Below, piece by piece: positions 53,430 to 63,640 of a DNA stretch of 64,000 bases (position 1 is the first letter of the stretch; each line of letters opens with the position of its first letter). The notes below the pieces were generated by a model. The model did not search any database, had not been told where the DNA came from, and worked only from the letters and a program-made list of their open reading frames with translations. The translations under genes were made by a program, and so were the position numbers. The DNA comes from Ochotona curzoniae (taxonomy: Eukaryota; Chordata; Mammalia; Lagomorpha; Ochotonidae): NCBI RefSeq assembly GCF_017591425.1, contig NW_024466599.1, positions 29,922,001-29,986,000 of the forward strand, written 5' to 3'.

Positions 53430-53435
53430 ATTAAA
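53430..53435 (+). promoter_or_regulatory. EML4: Possible proximal polyadenylation signal
   Basis: ATTAAA variant in the 3'UTR, followed by T-rich sequence (TGTTTCCTTTGTCTCTTTAG). It would shorten the UTR by about 450 nt. No expression evidence is available. Confidence 0.3.
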
Positions 53436-53879
53436 AAATAATCAAAATGTTTCCTTTGTCTCTTTAGTATTGTGACTTTTATATCCCTAGGATCTATCAA
53501 TATTCAAGTACTGGAAGATGACAGTTGAGAAGGAAACTTAGTGAGCCAGTAAAAGCTCTACCACATGAGAGGAGAGGATTTTTTATTTGTTCTTGCATGT
53601 AATAGAAGAAGAGCCTCCTTGTAACTTAATTCCTGTCTCCCCTTTCTCTCACTCTGCTTAATCCTTGGGATCCTGCCACAAGGCCTGTTTATCACCTGAA
53701 CACACTAGAAAATTTTTTCTGAAAGAAAGGTTGAGACTATCCTAAACACTCCCAGCTTTTAGTAAGATGGGCTTTCCATTATTGGCTCCTCATCTTTGCT
53801 GTTACCTGTCCATTCATCTGTCACAGAACAGCTGATAGGCCCCACAACAAACCTGGTAAACAATGCAAATTGCCTTCTT

Positions 53880-53885
53880 AATAAA
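53880..53885 (+). promoter_or_regulatory. EML4: EML4 polyadenylation signal
   Basis: Canonical AATAAA, the first one after the stop codon that I found. A CA about 15-20 nt downstream and GT-rich sequence (TATTGTGTTAGTGTAG, 53956-53971) complete a plausible cleavage region. Confidence 0.65.
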
Positions 53886-53905
53886 ACATCTAGAAACCCA
53901 GAAAA

Positions 53906-54325
53906 CAAACATTTCCATGGACATAATGATGAATTAGACTTTGAATCAAGATAATATTGTGTTAGTGTAGAAACTTGCAGAAGTAATTAGCTTTCCAACT
54001 TAGAACTGCAAAGAAGAGAGTAAGGACAAAAACACATTTTGAAAACGGCTGAAGAGCAAACATGTAGGAGTCGACCTGGGAAGCTGCCTTGGTGGGAGTG
54101 ATGAGAGAAGCTAAGCAAGACATTCCAAGAATTGTCTGTGCTGATGAATTTGAACCAGAACACCTTCACAAGAGCTAAGGAAAACAAATGCAAAGCCACA
54201 TTAACTGGTTCTAGTATAACAGACATATTGACAGAGGCAGGAAGAGTTGCTCCAAGTAGCACAGCATAGGAGACATCCCTTCAGCTTGGGAAAGAAAAAG
54301 GCAGATACTAGAAATCCTACCCAGG
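53906..54325. other. Intergenic, unrecognised
   Basis: 420 bp of AT-rich sequence between the EML4 end and the first downstream SINE. An open frame on - (53987-54262) has no family I can name and starts in poor context; no support for a gene. Confidence 0.6.
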
Positions 54326-54579
54326 AGCCTGGTGCAGTAGCCTAGCATGTGCCAGGATCCATATGCATGCTGGTTCTAATCCCTGCAGCCCCGCTTCCCA
54401 GCCAGCTCTGTGGCCTGGGAAAGCAGTTGAGGACAGGCCAAGACCTTGGGACCCTGCACCCAAATGGGAGACCTGGAGGAGGCTCCTGGCTTCAGATCAG
54501 CTCAGCTCCAGCCTGATCTTCCTCTGATTCTCCTCTGTATATTTGACTTTCCAATGAAAATAAATCTTAAAAGAAACCC
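54326..54579 (+). mobile_element. CSINE with 10-bp target-site duplication, deleted
   Basis: GAGCCTGGTGCAGTAGCCTA, then TTTGACTTTCCAATGAAAAT. Direct repeat CCTACCCAGG at 54316-54325 and 54580-54589. Two internal deletions. Confidence 0.88.
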
Positions 54580-54683
54580 CCTACCCAGGCCTGTGAAACA
54601 TGCACACTGAGGGCTCGCCTTCTCCATGCAGGACCTCCTACATAACAACCTTGTCTCCAGCACACTGCAAGAATTCAAGTACT

Positions 54684-54875
54684 GGGCCCAGCGTGATAGC
54701 CTAGTGGCTAAATCCTTTCTTTCCATCCATTGGGATATGGGCATCAGCTCGTATCCCAGCTGCTGTCCTGGGAGACCTGGAAGAGGCTCCTGGCTCCAAG
54801 TCAGCTCAGCTTTGGCCACTGCAGCCAATCAGGGAGTGAACCAGTGGATGAAAGATCCTTCTGTCTCTCCTTTGT
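54684..54875 (+). mobile_element. CSINE, internally deleted
   Basis: GGGCCCAGCGTGATAGCCTA, GAGACCTGGAAGAGGCTCC, GATCCTTCTGTCTCTCC. The GCCTGGGAAAGCAG block is absent. Confidence 0.82.
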
Positions 54876-54939
54876 TTTTGTTTTAATCAGAAATTCAGAC
54901 CTTTATAAAAAATCCAACTGCTGGGGGAGCAAGAGTTCA

Positions 54940-55984
54940 CATATCTGCTAAAAACCCCCCCACCCTGGACCAGTGTCCCCAGCACGATCCTCTGTTCTGT
55001 CCCGGAGTCAGATGTGGAGACGTGTCCTGGTTTAAACACTCGTGGTTTGTCCAGCCATCAACCCCAGGCTCACACATGCCGTACATGCCTCCACAGACAG
55101 ACAGAATCCGGCCGAGAGCCAGCCAGGGCACCCTTCACAACCGCCACAGAGCAAGGGGGCAGAACTGCAGCCACGGGGGAGGAGACAACCAAAGTAAGCA
55201 CAGGATCCCATCCTGGAACTCAGTGCTGGCTTCAAGGAGCGACTGGACTTGCCCCCAGTGCCATGGAGACCCATGGACCCAATTTCCTGGACTAAGCATC
55301 AGGCAGCCCAGAGCAACCTGCGAAGTAGCCCTATCCCACGATAGCTGCTCCTGCAGTGTGAGCCAGCATGAGACATCGCAGGTCACAGGACTACTGCACT
55401 GCACTGCCCCCCACCCCCCATCTGAGATGGCCTCACACAGAGAACTGTCTGCTGTAGAAGTGAAAAGGTAGGTGGGTGCCAAGACATTAGGTAAACGATG
55501 AAGACTGATGTGGGAACCTACCTGTTCCTGCCAGTGCCAGGGCCCAAGCACGTCCCTCCTAGGCCTGCATTCCCGCAGCCCCCAGCTTAAAGCTGTTAAA
55601 GTAAGGTCAACACCAACACAGCCTGACAGGAGCTCCATCCACTCACACAGTGCTGTCAATTACAGTGCAAGAAGTTAGGAGACCACACTGTAGCCTCCCA
55701 AACTGACACCTAAAAACGCATCTTCAGGAAAAGCCTTTTGCGACAGAAACCACTTGTTGAAAGTGATGGAGACAGTCGGGTTTCCACAGTAGGGCCACTG
55801 GAAGTGTGAAAAGGCAAATCATGAAATGCCTGGTGAATTCAGAAAAATAATCACAAGGATAAGCACAATGATAACGTGAGTATACATGTTAATGGGATTA
55901 TCAATGCCAATGAGATGCTGCAAGGAGAAAGCTCCTGAACCAAATAAATCTCGGAAATGAGAGAGGCAAGGACTCCAATGCACC
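54940..55984 (+). other. GC-rich unique sequence, possibly a degraded L1 5' portion
   Basis: Richer in G+C than the EML4 introns to about 55.7 kb, with several overlapping but unconvincing open frames. From about 55860 the words ATAATCACAAGGATAAGC and CCAAATAAATCTCGGAAATG remind me of the start of L1 ORF1, and L1 ORF2 3' sequence follows at 56116. A single decayed L1 with large deletions is one reading; I cannot prove it. Confidence 0.3.
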
Positions 55985-56115
55985 CATCATGTGCTGCCCC
56001 CAGGCTCACTAGCAGAGAACCGGGACCAGCGGCAGAGTAGCCAGGGCTCAAAGCAGTACTCCTACACAGCACACAGATGACAAAGGCAGCAGCTTAACCC
56101 ACTGTGCCAGTCCCA
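55985..56115 (-). mobile_element. CSINE 5' half, antisense
   Basis: GCTCACTAGCAGAGAACCGG, CAGCTTAACCCACTGTGCCA. Confidence 0.65.
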
Positions 56116-56750
56116 TTAACAACATTCTTTATAAAACTTGAAAAAAAAATCCTAAAAATCACATGGAGACCAGAAGTCCCCAACAGTCAAAGCAATCATA
56201 AACAAAGGGAACAAAGCTGGAGATATCAAAAAAGCAAATTTCAAGAGATGCTATAGAGTTCTTGGGACCAAAATAGCATGGTAATAGTATAAACAGTCAT
56301 ACAGAGCAAGGGAACAAAATAAAGACCCTAGGAATTAATCCATGCACCTCCAGCCTGCTGATCTTTCAGCAACGATACTAGAAACCTATCTGAGAAAGGA
56401 CACTTTCTGCAATCCTGGTGCTGGGAAATCGGGCTTCTTATGCAGAAGACTGAAACCTGACCCCTTGTTCCCCTACTCCATAGAAAAAACTAAAATTGGA
56501 TCCAAGACCTGAAGCTATGAAACTACTAGAAGAAAACATAAGGAAAACAATTCAGGACATTGGTATGGGCGACAAGGGATAAATGATCCCGGAAATGCAG
56601 GTGACACAAAGCAGAACTGCACAAACAAGATTGTATCAAAGCAGCTGCTGCAAAAGAAGCAATCAACAACCTGAGAAGACGATGGACTGACGGAGGAAAA
56701 TACATGCAGACTAGCCGTAATGGCACTGCAGCATTTTACAACAACATCAC
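56116..56750 (+). mobile_element. L1 ORF2 3' region, degraded
   Basis: AGTCAAAGCAATCATAAACA, GGAACAAAGCTGGAGATATC, GGTGCTGGGAAATCGGGCTT and AACAATTCAGGACATTGGTA appear in the order of mammalian L1 ORF2's C-terminal third. Stops and frameshifts throughout. Confidence 0.75.
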
Positions 56751-57120
56751 CCAAAAGGAGCTTCGTGGGAAGGAAGACATTCGTTTTGGCTGACGGTTTA
56801 GTGGGTCACAGTTCAGGATCTGGGGAAGGCAAGCCGAAGTGGAGCATGTATGGAGGTGCGGTGACAATAACGGCCAGGGTGCAGAGGGGAAGTGAGGACT
56901 GATCCTGGCTTAGATAACAAGCCTTTTGCGGGAGCTCCCCTCTGAAGGAAAGCCCCTGGGACCTCAGGACCTCCCGAAGGGCCCAACTCTGCTGCACCGG
57001 CTCATGTCTGTATCCCATCGGCCATTTAACTATTAACATCAGACCGGGCAGCGAAGTCCCATTAAACCATAACACTACGCATCTGGCAAAGGCCAAATAT
57101 CAGAACTCAAACATTCTAAC
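56751..57120. other. Unrecognised 370-bp segment interrupting L1
   Basis: GC-richer than the flanking L1, beginning near GCTTCGTGGGAAGGAAGAC and ending before AACCAAGCGATTTTG, where L1 resumes. Could be an old LTR or DNA element insertion; family not identified. Confidence 0.5.
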
Positions 57121-57655
57121 AACCAAGCGATTTTGTTACAATATGGGCAAAGGATCTGAAGACACTACTCAACGAAAGAAAAACAGCCAACAAATACCTG
57201 AAAAGATGCCCAGATCACCAGCTAGCAGGGAATGCAAATCAGGAATCAGAATAAGGGAGCTCACTCAAGATAGGCTATTTTATAAAAATAAAATCACAGA
57301 TGCTGGCCAAACTGCAGAGAAAGAGGGAACTGATATACTGCTGGCAGGAATGAAAATTAATACACTCATTATGGAGAACTCTATGGAAGTTCCTAAAAAA
57401 AAAAAAAACTAAAAATAGGGCTGCTATGACCCAGTATACTAAACTGCTCACAATAACTAAGATAATGGAATCAACTTTGTTGACCTGATAAATGATTGAA
57501 TAAAGGAAATATAACATTAACACAATAGAATATTATACAATCATGAAAAAAGAATGACATCCTGAGATTTTAAGATAAACAGACAGTACTGAGGATTGCT
57601 GCATTAAATACAATAAGACAGACAATTATTACACACTCCTTCATAATTGAAGTCT
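57121..57655 (+). mobile_element. L1 ORF2 end and 3' region, degraded
   Basis: ATGGGCAAAGGATCTGAAGA, GGGAATGCAAATCAGGAATC, AGATGCTGGCCAAACTGCAG and CAATAGAATATTATACAATC continue the L1 order after the interruption. Confidence 0.72.
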
Positions 57656-57659
57656 TCCT

Positions 57660-57945
57660 GGAAGCCAGCATTGGGACATACCAGGTAAATCCCTATAGCC
57701 TGTGACATTGTCATGCCATATGGGTACCAGTTCAGGCCTCAGCTGCTCCACTTCCAGTCTAACTTCCTGCTGAAGACCCAGGGAGAGCAGCAGAGGATGG
57801 CCCAAATCTTAGGGCCCCTACTCACACGGGAGACTCAGAAGAAGTGCCTGGCCCCTGGCTTCCATCTGGCCCAGCCTCAACCAGTGCAGTCCTCTGGGGA
57901 GTAAACCACTCTTCTTTCCCTCTCTTTCTAATAAGTCTTCCAGAA
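57660..57945 (+). mobile_element. Older CSINE
   Basis: GCCAGCATTGGGACATACCA, GCAGAGGATGGCCCAAATCT, CTCTGGGGAGTAAACCAC. Confidence 0.68.
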
Positions 57946-57959
57946 CAAGTCAATTCGAG

Positions 57960-58440
57960 TTGGAATAGTGACTACTGAAGGCTAGCAAGGGTGGGGGAAG
58001 GGGACGGAAGGGACGGAAGGAAGCTTGGGCAACAGACGTCAACCCCAGTGAGACAGACGCAACGGGATCTGTCTTGTACGACACCGTGGGGCAGCTGTTG
58101 CGTTCCTTATGCTTCTCTCAGGGCAGGTGGAGCCTCCAGACACACAGAAGGAAACAGAAAAGCTAGTCACTGTGTCAGCTATTGTACGAAGTGTACAAGT
58201 ATTACATTGCATCCCAAGTTTTCAAATAAGAATTACCAAAACAAACAAACAAACAAAAAAAACCATGCACTCCACCCAGTGGAACACTGCTACTTAGTAA
58301 TAAAAAGGAATAATCACTGACACACACAAACATGGTGACAAAAGCTAATCTCAACAATTTGGATTTTGCATTTTCATATTTGTTTGACAAAACTCAGAGA
58401 CAAAAAACCAGATGGTGGTTGCAAGGGTTTTTTTTTTTTT
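57960..58440 (+). mobile_element. Old L1 3' region pieces
   Basis: AGTGACTACTGAAGGCTAGC with a G-rich run (GGGTGGGGGAAGGGG), then GTGGAACACTGCTACTTAGT, resembles L1 ORF2-end and 3'UTR blocks. A (CAAA)n run lies at 58236-58256 and poly-T at 58428-58442. Confidence 0.45.
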
Positions 58441-58444
58441 TTGT

Positions 58445-58735
58445 TACTTACCATTTCTACCCCATGCAACTGAAGTGCTCCACCTGCAGGCCGAGTGGAA
58501 CGTGTGCACGGGGTGGTGTCTGCAGCTGTTCAGCTCTTCCTCTGCTAGCTGTGTGCTGTGGTCAATGTGAGGCATTTGTAGAGCTCAGCATCAGTGACAG
58601 CAGGGACAAGGGGACAACCTGAGAGCTCCAGACCTAAGCTCTAAAAGATCCTTTTTTTTAAATCACTAAGTTTTTTTAAATGCACTACTGAGACCATTCC
58701 ATGTTTTTTTTCCGTTGTTTTAAAAACTTTGGATG
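58445..58735. other. Intergenic, nothing recognised
   Basis: About 290 bp of mixed sequence between the L1 pieces and the nested SINE pair. No gene or repeat named. Confidence 0.5.
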
Positions 58736-59050
58736 TGGACCCAGAGCAGTAGCCTAGTGGCTAAAGTCCTTGCCTTGTACGCACTGGGATCCCATATAAG
58801 CGCCAGTTCTAATGACCCCGCTTCCCATCCAGCTCCCAGCCTGTGGCCTGGGAAAGCAGTCAAGGATGGCCTAAGGCCTTGGGACCCTGCACCCACATGG
58901 GAGACCTGGAAGAGACTCAGGTTCCTGTCTTCTGATCAGCGCAGCTCTGGCCACTGTGGCCACTTGGGGAGTGAATCAACAGAAGATTTTCCTGTCTCTC
59001 CTCCTCTCTATATATCTGACTTTCCAATAAAGATGAAATAAGCAAATCTT
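58736..59050 (+). mobile_element. CSINE, outer member of nested pair
   Basis: GGACCCAGAGCAGTAGCCTA to TCTGACTTTCCAATAAAGAT. Its target repeat TTTGGATG is at 58728-58735 and, beyond the inner insertion, at 59399-59406. The tail is split by the SINE at 59051. Confidence 0.93.
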
Positions 59051-59376
59051 TTTAAAGATTTATTTTTATTATTATTTTTTTATCGGAAAGGCGGATATAC
59101 AGAGAGGAGAGACAGAGAGGAAGATCTTCCGTCCGATGATTCACTCCCCAAGTGAGCGCAACGGCCGATACTATGCCGATCCGAAGCCAGGAGCCTCTTC
59201 GGGTCTCCCACACGGGTGCAGGTTCCCAAAGCTTTGGGCCGTCCTCGACTGCTTTCCCAGGCCACAGGCAGGGAGCTGGAAGGGAAGTGGGGCTGCTGGG
59301 ATAGAACCGGCGCCCATATGGGATCCTGGGTGTGCAAGGCGAGGACCTTAACCACTGCGCCATCGCGCCGGGCCCA
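59051..59376 (-). mobile_element. Youngest CSINE, inner member of nested pair
   Basis: Near-consensus antisense copy with CpGs intact (CGCCATCGCGCCGGGCCC at its 5' end). Flanked by the perfect 15-bp repeat AAATAAGCAAATCTT at 59036-59050 and 59377-59391, which is the tail of the outer SINE. Confidence 0.95.
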
Positions 59377-59547
59377 AAATAAGCAAATCTTAAAAAAGTT
59401 TGGATGCAAATGTAATACTTGTACACGTTCACACTACACCTGACGCACACACATGCCACATTAATTGAATCACGTGACCAGCCTTTGTTCCCGGAGTCCG
59501 GTCCACTCCTCCACAATCAATGACAGGTGCCTGGTCCAAGCGGAGCT

Positions 59548-59785
59548 ATCCCTTATCTGAAGTGTTTCAGGTTTGGGACTGTTTTTCAGAATCTAGAATA
59601 TTTGCACTTAAACAGACATCTAAACAGGAAACTCATTTAATGATTCATATGCTCTCCATAAACAACCCAAAGGGAATTTAATATTTAATATTTGTACCTG
59701 AATGTTGGCTGTGGAACTTTTTTGCACCATGTTGGCACTGAAAGTTTGGAACTTCCGGGCCTTCGGGATTAGGGATGCTCATCTC
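59548..59785 (+). mobile_element. DNA transposon remnant with terminal inverted ends
   Basis: CCCTTATCTGAAGTGTTTCA at the left and TTCGGGATTAGGGATGCTCA at the right are diverged inverted ends; GAATCTAGAATATTTGCAC lies inside. The order matches a placental non-autonomous DNA transposon, Tigger or hAT class not resolved. Confidence 0.55.
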
Positions 59786-61255
59786 TCCCGGTACAGATGG
59801 AAGGAGGGTTCCCGTGCGTTCCCGGTTTGAAGCACTTTTCCTGCGTCCGACTCTCCTTCCTTTTCTCCCCCTCCTTTGCCAGGTGTCACTGCACTCCCTC
59901 TGTCCCCCCCAAGCCGCTCAGCCGGATCGCCTCCCTTCACTGAGAATCAACGAAAGGAAAACAAGAGCTTCACCCTGCCTGGGCGCCCTGCTGGGCTGCT
60001 GCATCAGGCTCCCCCCGCCGCCCCCCACAAGGGACAGGCCACTGGCTTTAGCAGCAGAATCCACTGCCTGGGGCGCTCAGTATACTCCTTAGCAGTGTCT
60101 ACCTCATCGTTTGAACTACTAGCAGAAACATCTGTCAGAATATGAATTCACTCCGAGTAAGCCGAGAGACCCCTCGGTTAGGACTTGCACCTTCCAAGGT
60201 CTTGGGAGCCTTGGTGTGAACCCCCCTACCCCTGACTCAGTGGGCCAGCCCTGTCCTGGGGGCATGAGTCACCCGAGGCACAAACCCAACAACCATCACC
60301 CCCCCCCCAACCCCTCTGGTCAACAAGGGGCTGGAGCGGAGCCCTTGGGGCCCCACAGGCGCCTCAGCTCCCGCAGGCACACTAACGCCTGCACAAACAA
60401 CAAAACACAGAGGCCCTCATGGCCAGCTTTACTCGATTCTGTGGAAATATTTCCTCCTGTGAGTGTAGTGAGATTAGTGTTATCTGTGCTGCCCCAAAGC
60501 ACAACTTCATGGTTTCAGTCTCTAGCCAGGCCCCAGGTCCAGGGCGCCTGACAGTAACAGACGCTCCTGTCATGGCCCCTCCTGCAGATCCCTGTCCCCA
60601 CGAGGGTGTTTACATTCAAGGCAGGAGCCATGAGCAGACTGCCAGCAGAGCCTGCACGCTGCTCCAGTGATAAGGCTGCCATTCAAAGCTGAAGTGGTTT
60701 CTATGGGAAACCCTCATGTTAAAATAAAAGGAAACTTTTTAATTAAGTTATATTAATTAATTCCATTTCCTATTAAACATTATCAAACTTAAACACAAGG
60801 ATTTGCCTGAGAGGGCAAGGAAGCTCCTCCAGGATTTGGGAACAAAGCACAAGTGATTTCCCAGGAACACACTCGCCTCAGGGTCCTGGCAGCATCCTTC
60901 ACTCCTCCACATTCCCATTCAATGCTAGGGTCTCTTCTTTGCCACTCCTTCCACAGCCAAAGGGGCACAGATAGACCAGCAGTGCTGGCAGAGTGAGCTC
61001 CGAGGTCACCATCAGGATTACGTATCTACATAACATGGTTATGATCAGGCAGGCAGCTGGTGAGGCCTAAGTGAGCTGGAATCCTGGCAAATCCTGCCAT
61101 CAAAACCATTTGCCTAATTTCCTGGGAAAGCCCTGTTTCTCAACCCAAAACAAGCAGGGAAGAGATGCCACTCCATGTGGAAATGCCACCAAACTGCCAG
61201 ACGGTTTCCTGCATGCCAGGGCCCTCTCCACTCCTGACTCTAGCTCCCTCCTAGT
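59786..61255. other. GC-rich intergenic sequence, no gene recognised
   Basis: The base composition rises above that of the EML4 introns. It holds C runs (CCGCCGCCCCCC at 60016; a 12-C run at 60298-60309), an AT island with TTAATTAA twice (60737-60766), and several open frames below 120 codons that lack known domains. Not CpG-rich enough by eye to call a CpG island. Confidence 0.5.
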
Positions 61256-61259
61256 GGGG

Positions 61260-61500
61260 CACCCTTAAAAGTGGCAATGATGGCGGAAAGCACACCTCAG
61301 GGAGGGGTCCTCCCGCCCCCTGTGGCATAACCCTCTGGCCTCCCAGGACACACGCTTCTGCATGTGGGGCAGCCCACACTTCCATGGGACTGAGTACGCT
61401 CTCTCACTGGTAAATAAACTCGGCTCCTCCTTGCACATATTACACCTCTTAGAATTCTTACCCAGGGGGCAAGAACCCGGAAGGACAATGACTGCACTGG
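61260..61500 (+). mobile_element. LTR-like remnant of an endogenous retrovirus
   Basis: AATAAA at 61413 is followed by CTCGGCTCCTCCTTGCAC and then GAATTCTTACCCAGGGGGCA and AGAACCCGG. This is the R-U5 layout of mammalian ERV1 LTRs. No gag, pol or env reading was seen nearby. Boundaries are approximate. Confidence 0.4.
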
Positions 61501-61710
61501 GGCCCGCATCCCCAGCCACCCCAACTGCCCTGATCTCAGGCTGTGTCACACTGGGCATCGTGCCTTCCCGGAAAGCCTAACCCCTCTGGCACCACTCCAG
61601 ATTCCTTTTTGCTTCTTTACCATCCTTCTTTTGTCCCTTCCTCTCTCCTTCCTGTAAGTTTTCTTGCTTCCTGGCCAGTCGGAGCCCTTTCACCTGGCCC
61701 CAAAGGCTTC

Positions 61711-61785
61711 GTTCACCGCTCAGGTTTCAGAGAACTGCAGCTGCCTACCTTGTAGAATCCTGTATTGGCTTAAGGTTAGATTCTG
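61711..61785 (+). repeat. Diverged direct repeat, copy 1
   Basis: Shares about 51 of 61 aligned positions with 62992-63065, around CTGCAGCTGCC and GAATCCTG. Family unknown. Confidence 0.6.
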
Positions 61786-62991
61786 TCTAGTTAGGAATCC
61801 TGCCTTCCTTCTCTTTGTTCCCTGCCACCACTCACCTACCTAGCCAGCGGGCAGCCTCAGTGGTGGCACTCTGAGATCTTCCTTGCCGTCGTGCCCCCTC
61901 CCCTCGCTGGGGCCCAGGCACGCCTCTAGAGCGTTCTTTCTCTGGGTTCCTATTGCCCAGTGTGGAATCTGACACAGTGACTGCAGGATGAATGCTGACA
62001 GAACCAGGTGTATGTCCGAGTCCAACAGGGAGAAAGGGTCCTGCACTCAGGTCACTTGAGGTCCTCTCATGGCCAAGCCCCGGGGAATGGACAAATGGCA
62101 CATGTGCTAGCCAAAAGGAAGCCGTAAGAGGAGCATTGACAACCAGAAGCTGGGAAACGAGGACAGCTAAGGATGCAGCCAGACTTCAGGAAGTGACTCT
62201 GAAGCAGCTGGGCGGGCTGGTAACACGGGGAAGCCAGGTCAGGCTGCTGCTCCCAGATGCAAGGCTGAAGCACATCTGTCTGCTCAGGCAGAGTCAGCTC
62301 TCCTCTTAACAACCCCAAAACTCAGAGGCATCCTACGAGGCTTCCCAGTTCCTTCCGGAAATCCCCCTAATGTATTCTGCAACAACAGATTGAGCCACAT
62401 TCTGATCACATCTTTTAAAAGCTGCTATTTTCCAAGGAAAGTTACTCAAGGACTTAAACACAAGCTGTCCAACTCATCGTTGCAGGACCCCAGGTGAGCC
62501 AGGAGCTAAGCCTTCGGGTTCAGCAGAAGCAAAGAATCCAGCACCGAGAGGAAGATACTTCCAAGTGAGGGGTGGGTGCCCAGTCTCCTCAGATACACTC
62601 AAACGGAAGAGGAACTTCAAAGCCAACCAGCACGGGCACTCCTTCCCTCTTTCATGCAAACATGCTCTAACAACTCCTTGCCAAGACTAGTTGGGGAAAC
62701 AAACTTGGTTCCTATCTGCCTCCCTGCTGGTAAGCAATGCAAATCAAACCTCTCTCCTCCCTAAAGACCAGAGTCACAGATTGCTCCTGGTGTGCCGTGG
62801 CGACAAGCACACCTCATTCAGTAACACACCTGTTTTCAACACCGTCTACCCAAATGTCAGACGACACCAAGGGGCCTCCAAGCTTGTAGCTTTGCAAAGA
62901 CCAGCCGATACCAGAGTTCCAAAGATATACAAGCGAAGGGGAAGGTTAGTGCTGCTGGCTTTGTCCACAGCTAGTCAACAGACGAGCCTAC
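61786..62991. other. Intergenic sequence, no gene recognised
   Basis: 1.2 kb between the two copies of the repeat. Open frames are short and overlapping, with no family features. Confidence 0.5.
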
Positions 62992-63065
62992 CTTCACCTC
63001 TCAGGTTCCAGGGGTCTGCAGCTGCCCCCTTGTGGAATCCTGCATTAGCTTACAGTCTGCCTGGG
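62992..63065 (+). repeat. Diverged direct repeat, copy 2
   Basis: Second copy, 1.28 kb after the first; one single-base gap in the alignment. Confidence 0.6.
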
Positions 63066-63640
63066 TTGTAACACGTCTCATCCATGTTCAGCCTGGAAAA
63101 CAAACAGGAAAATATGCTAGATGACAAGGTACAGGTAAACCCCTAGAGGGGGAACTCATAGCCTTATTGCACAGTCCTACCCACCTTTGGAGGTGACTAC
63201 TAACCAGGAGCCTCGGAGTGCTGGCTTGCAGGAGACGGACACTGCAGACACTCAGGATGAGGCTCAGCTCCACCCCTCCGCACGGCCACCTGCACCTGAG
63301 GTGTGAAGGCTCAACGTGAGCAAGATGACAGCGTCACCAAGTATAGCACAGGAGCAGCCTGACCCGTGCACCCTCAAACCTCTGCAGGTGCCTGCCGGAG
63401 CCTGGCAGGGCAGGCTGGGTGACCTCAGTTCTTGCCTTTCACAGCTCTGAGACACATTTACAAGTGCCATACAAACCTCAGAATCCAGCTGGCGACAGCC
63501 GACACGGAGGCCAGCCCTGCGATCACATTCGAGGCCACTTCCTCCAGCTCCAGCCTCTCCATGTTTGTGACGAAGGGAGCTCACACACGTCAAAACAGCA
63601 ATTTTCCAAACGGCCACTTCTTCAGGAGGACCTGCTCCAG
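63066..63640. other. Intergenic sequence, no gene recognised
   Basis: GC-rich, no SINE. An open frame of 136 codons on - (63264-63674) has Cys/Ser/Gly-rich content without a domain; probably chance. Confidence 0.45.

Larger units (their letters stand above)
51253..53905 (+). other. EML4: EML4 3'UTR
   Basis: About 2.65 kb of AT-rich sequence from the stop codon to a probable cleavage site roughly 20 nt after AATAAA at 53880. It is free of SINE insertions, in contrast with the introns, which fits constraint on a transcribed UTR. Two TGTANATA motifs (Pumilio-type) occur. An earlier ATTAAA at 53430 may give a shorter form. Open frames in it (for example 52952-53222) have no family features and are not supported as genes. 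The end is inferred from sequence only. Confidence 0.75.

Noticed and set aside
55135..55659. 174-codon open frame on - in the GC-rich intergenic region, with a 149-codon frame on + over the same bases
   Set aside because: Overlapping frames on both strands in GC-rich DNA are common. No domain, no plausible splice context, no homology I recognise.
59786..60670. Promoter or CpG island of a downstream gene
   Set aside because: G+C is raised but CpG dinucleotides are not dense, and no first exon with a good donor was identified.
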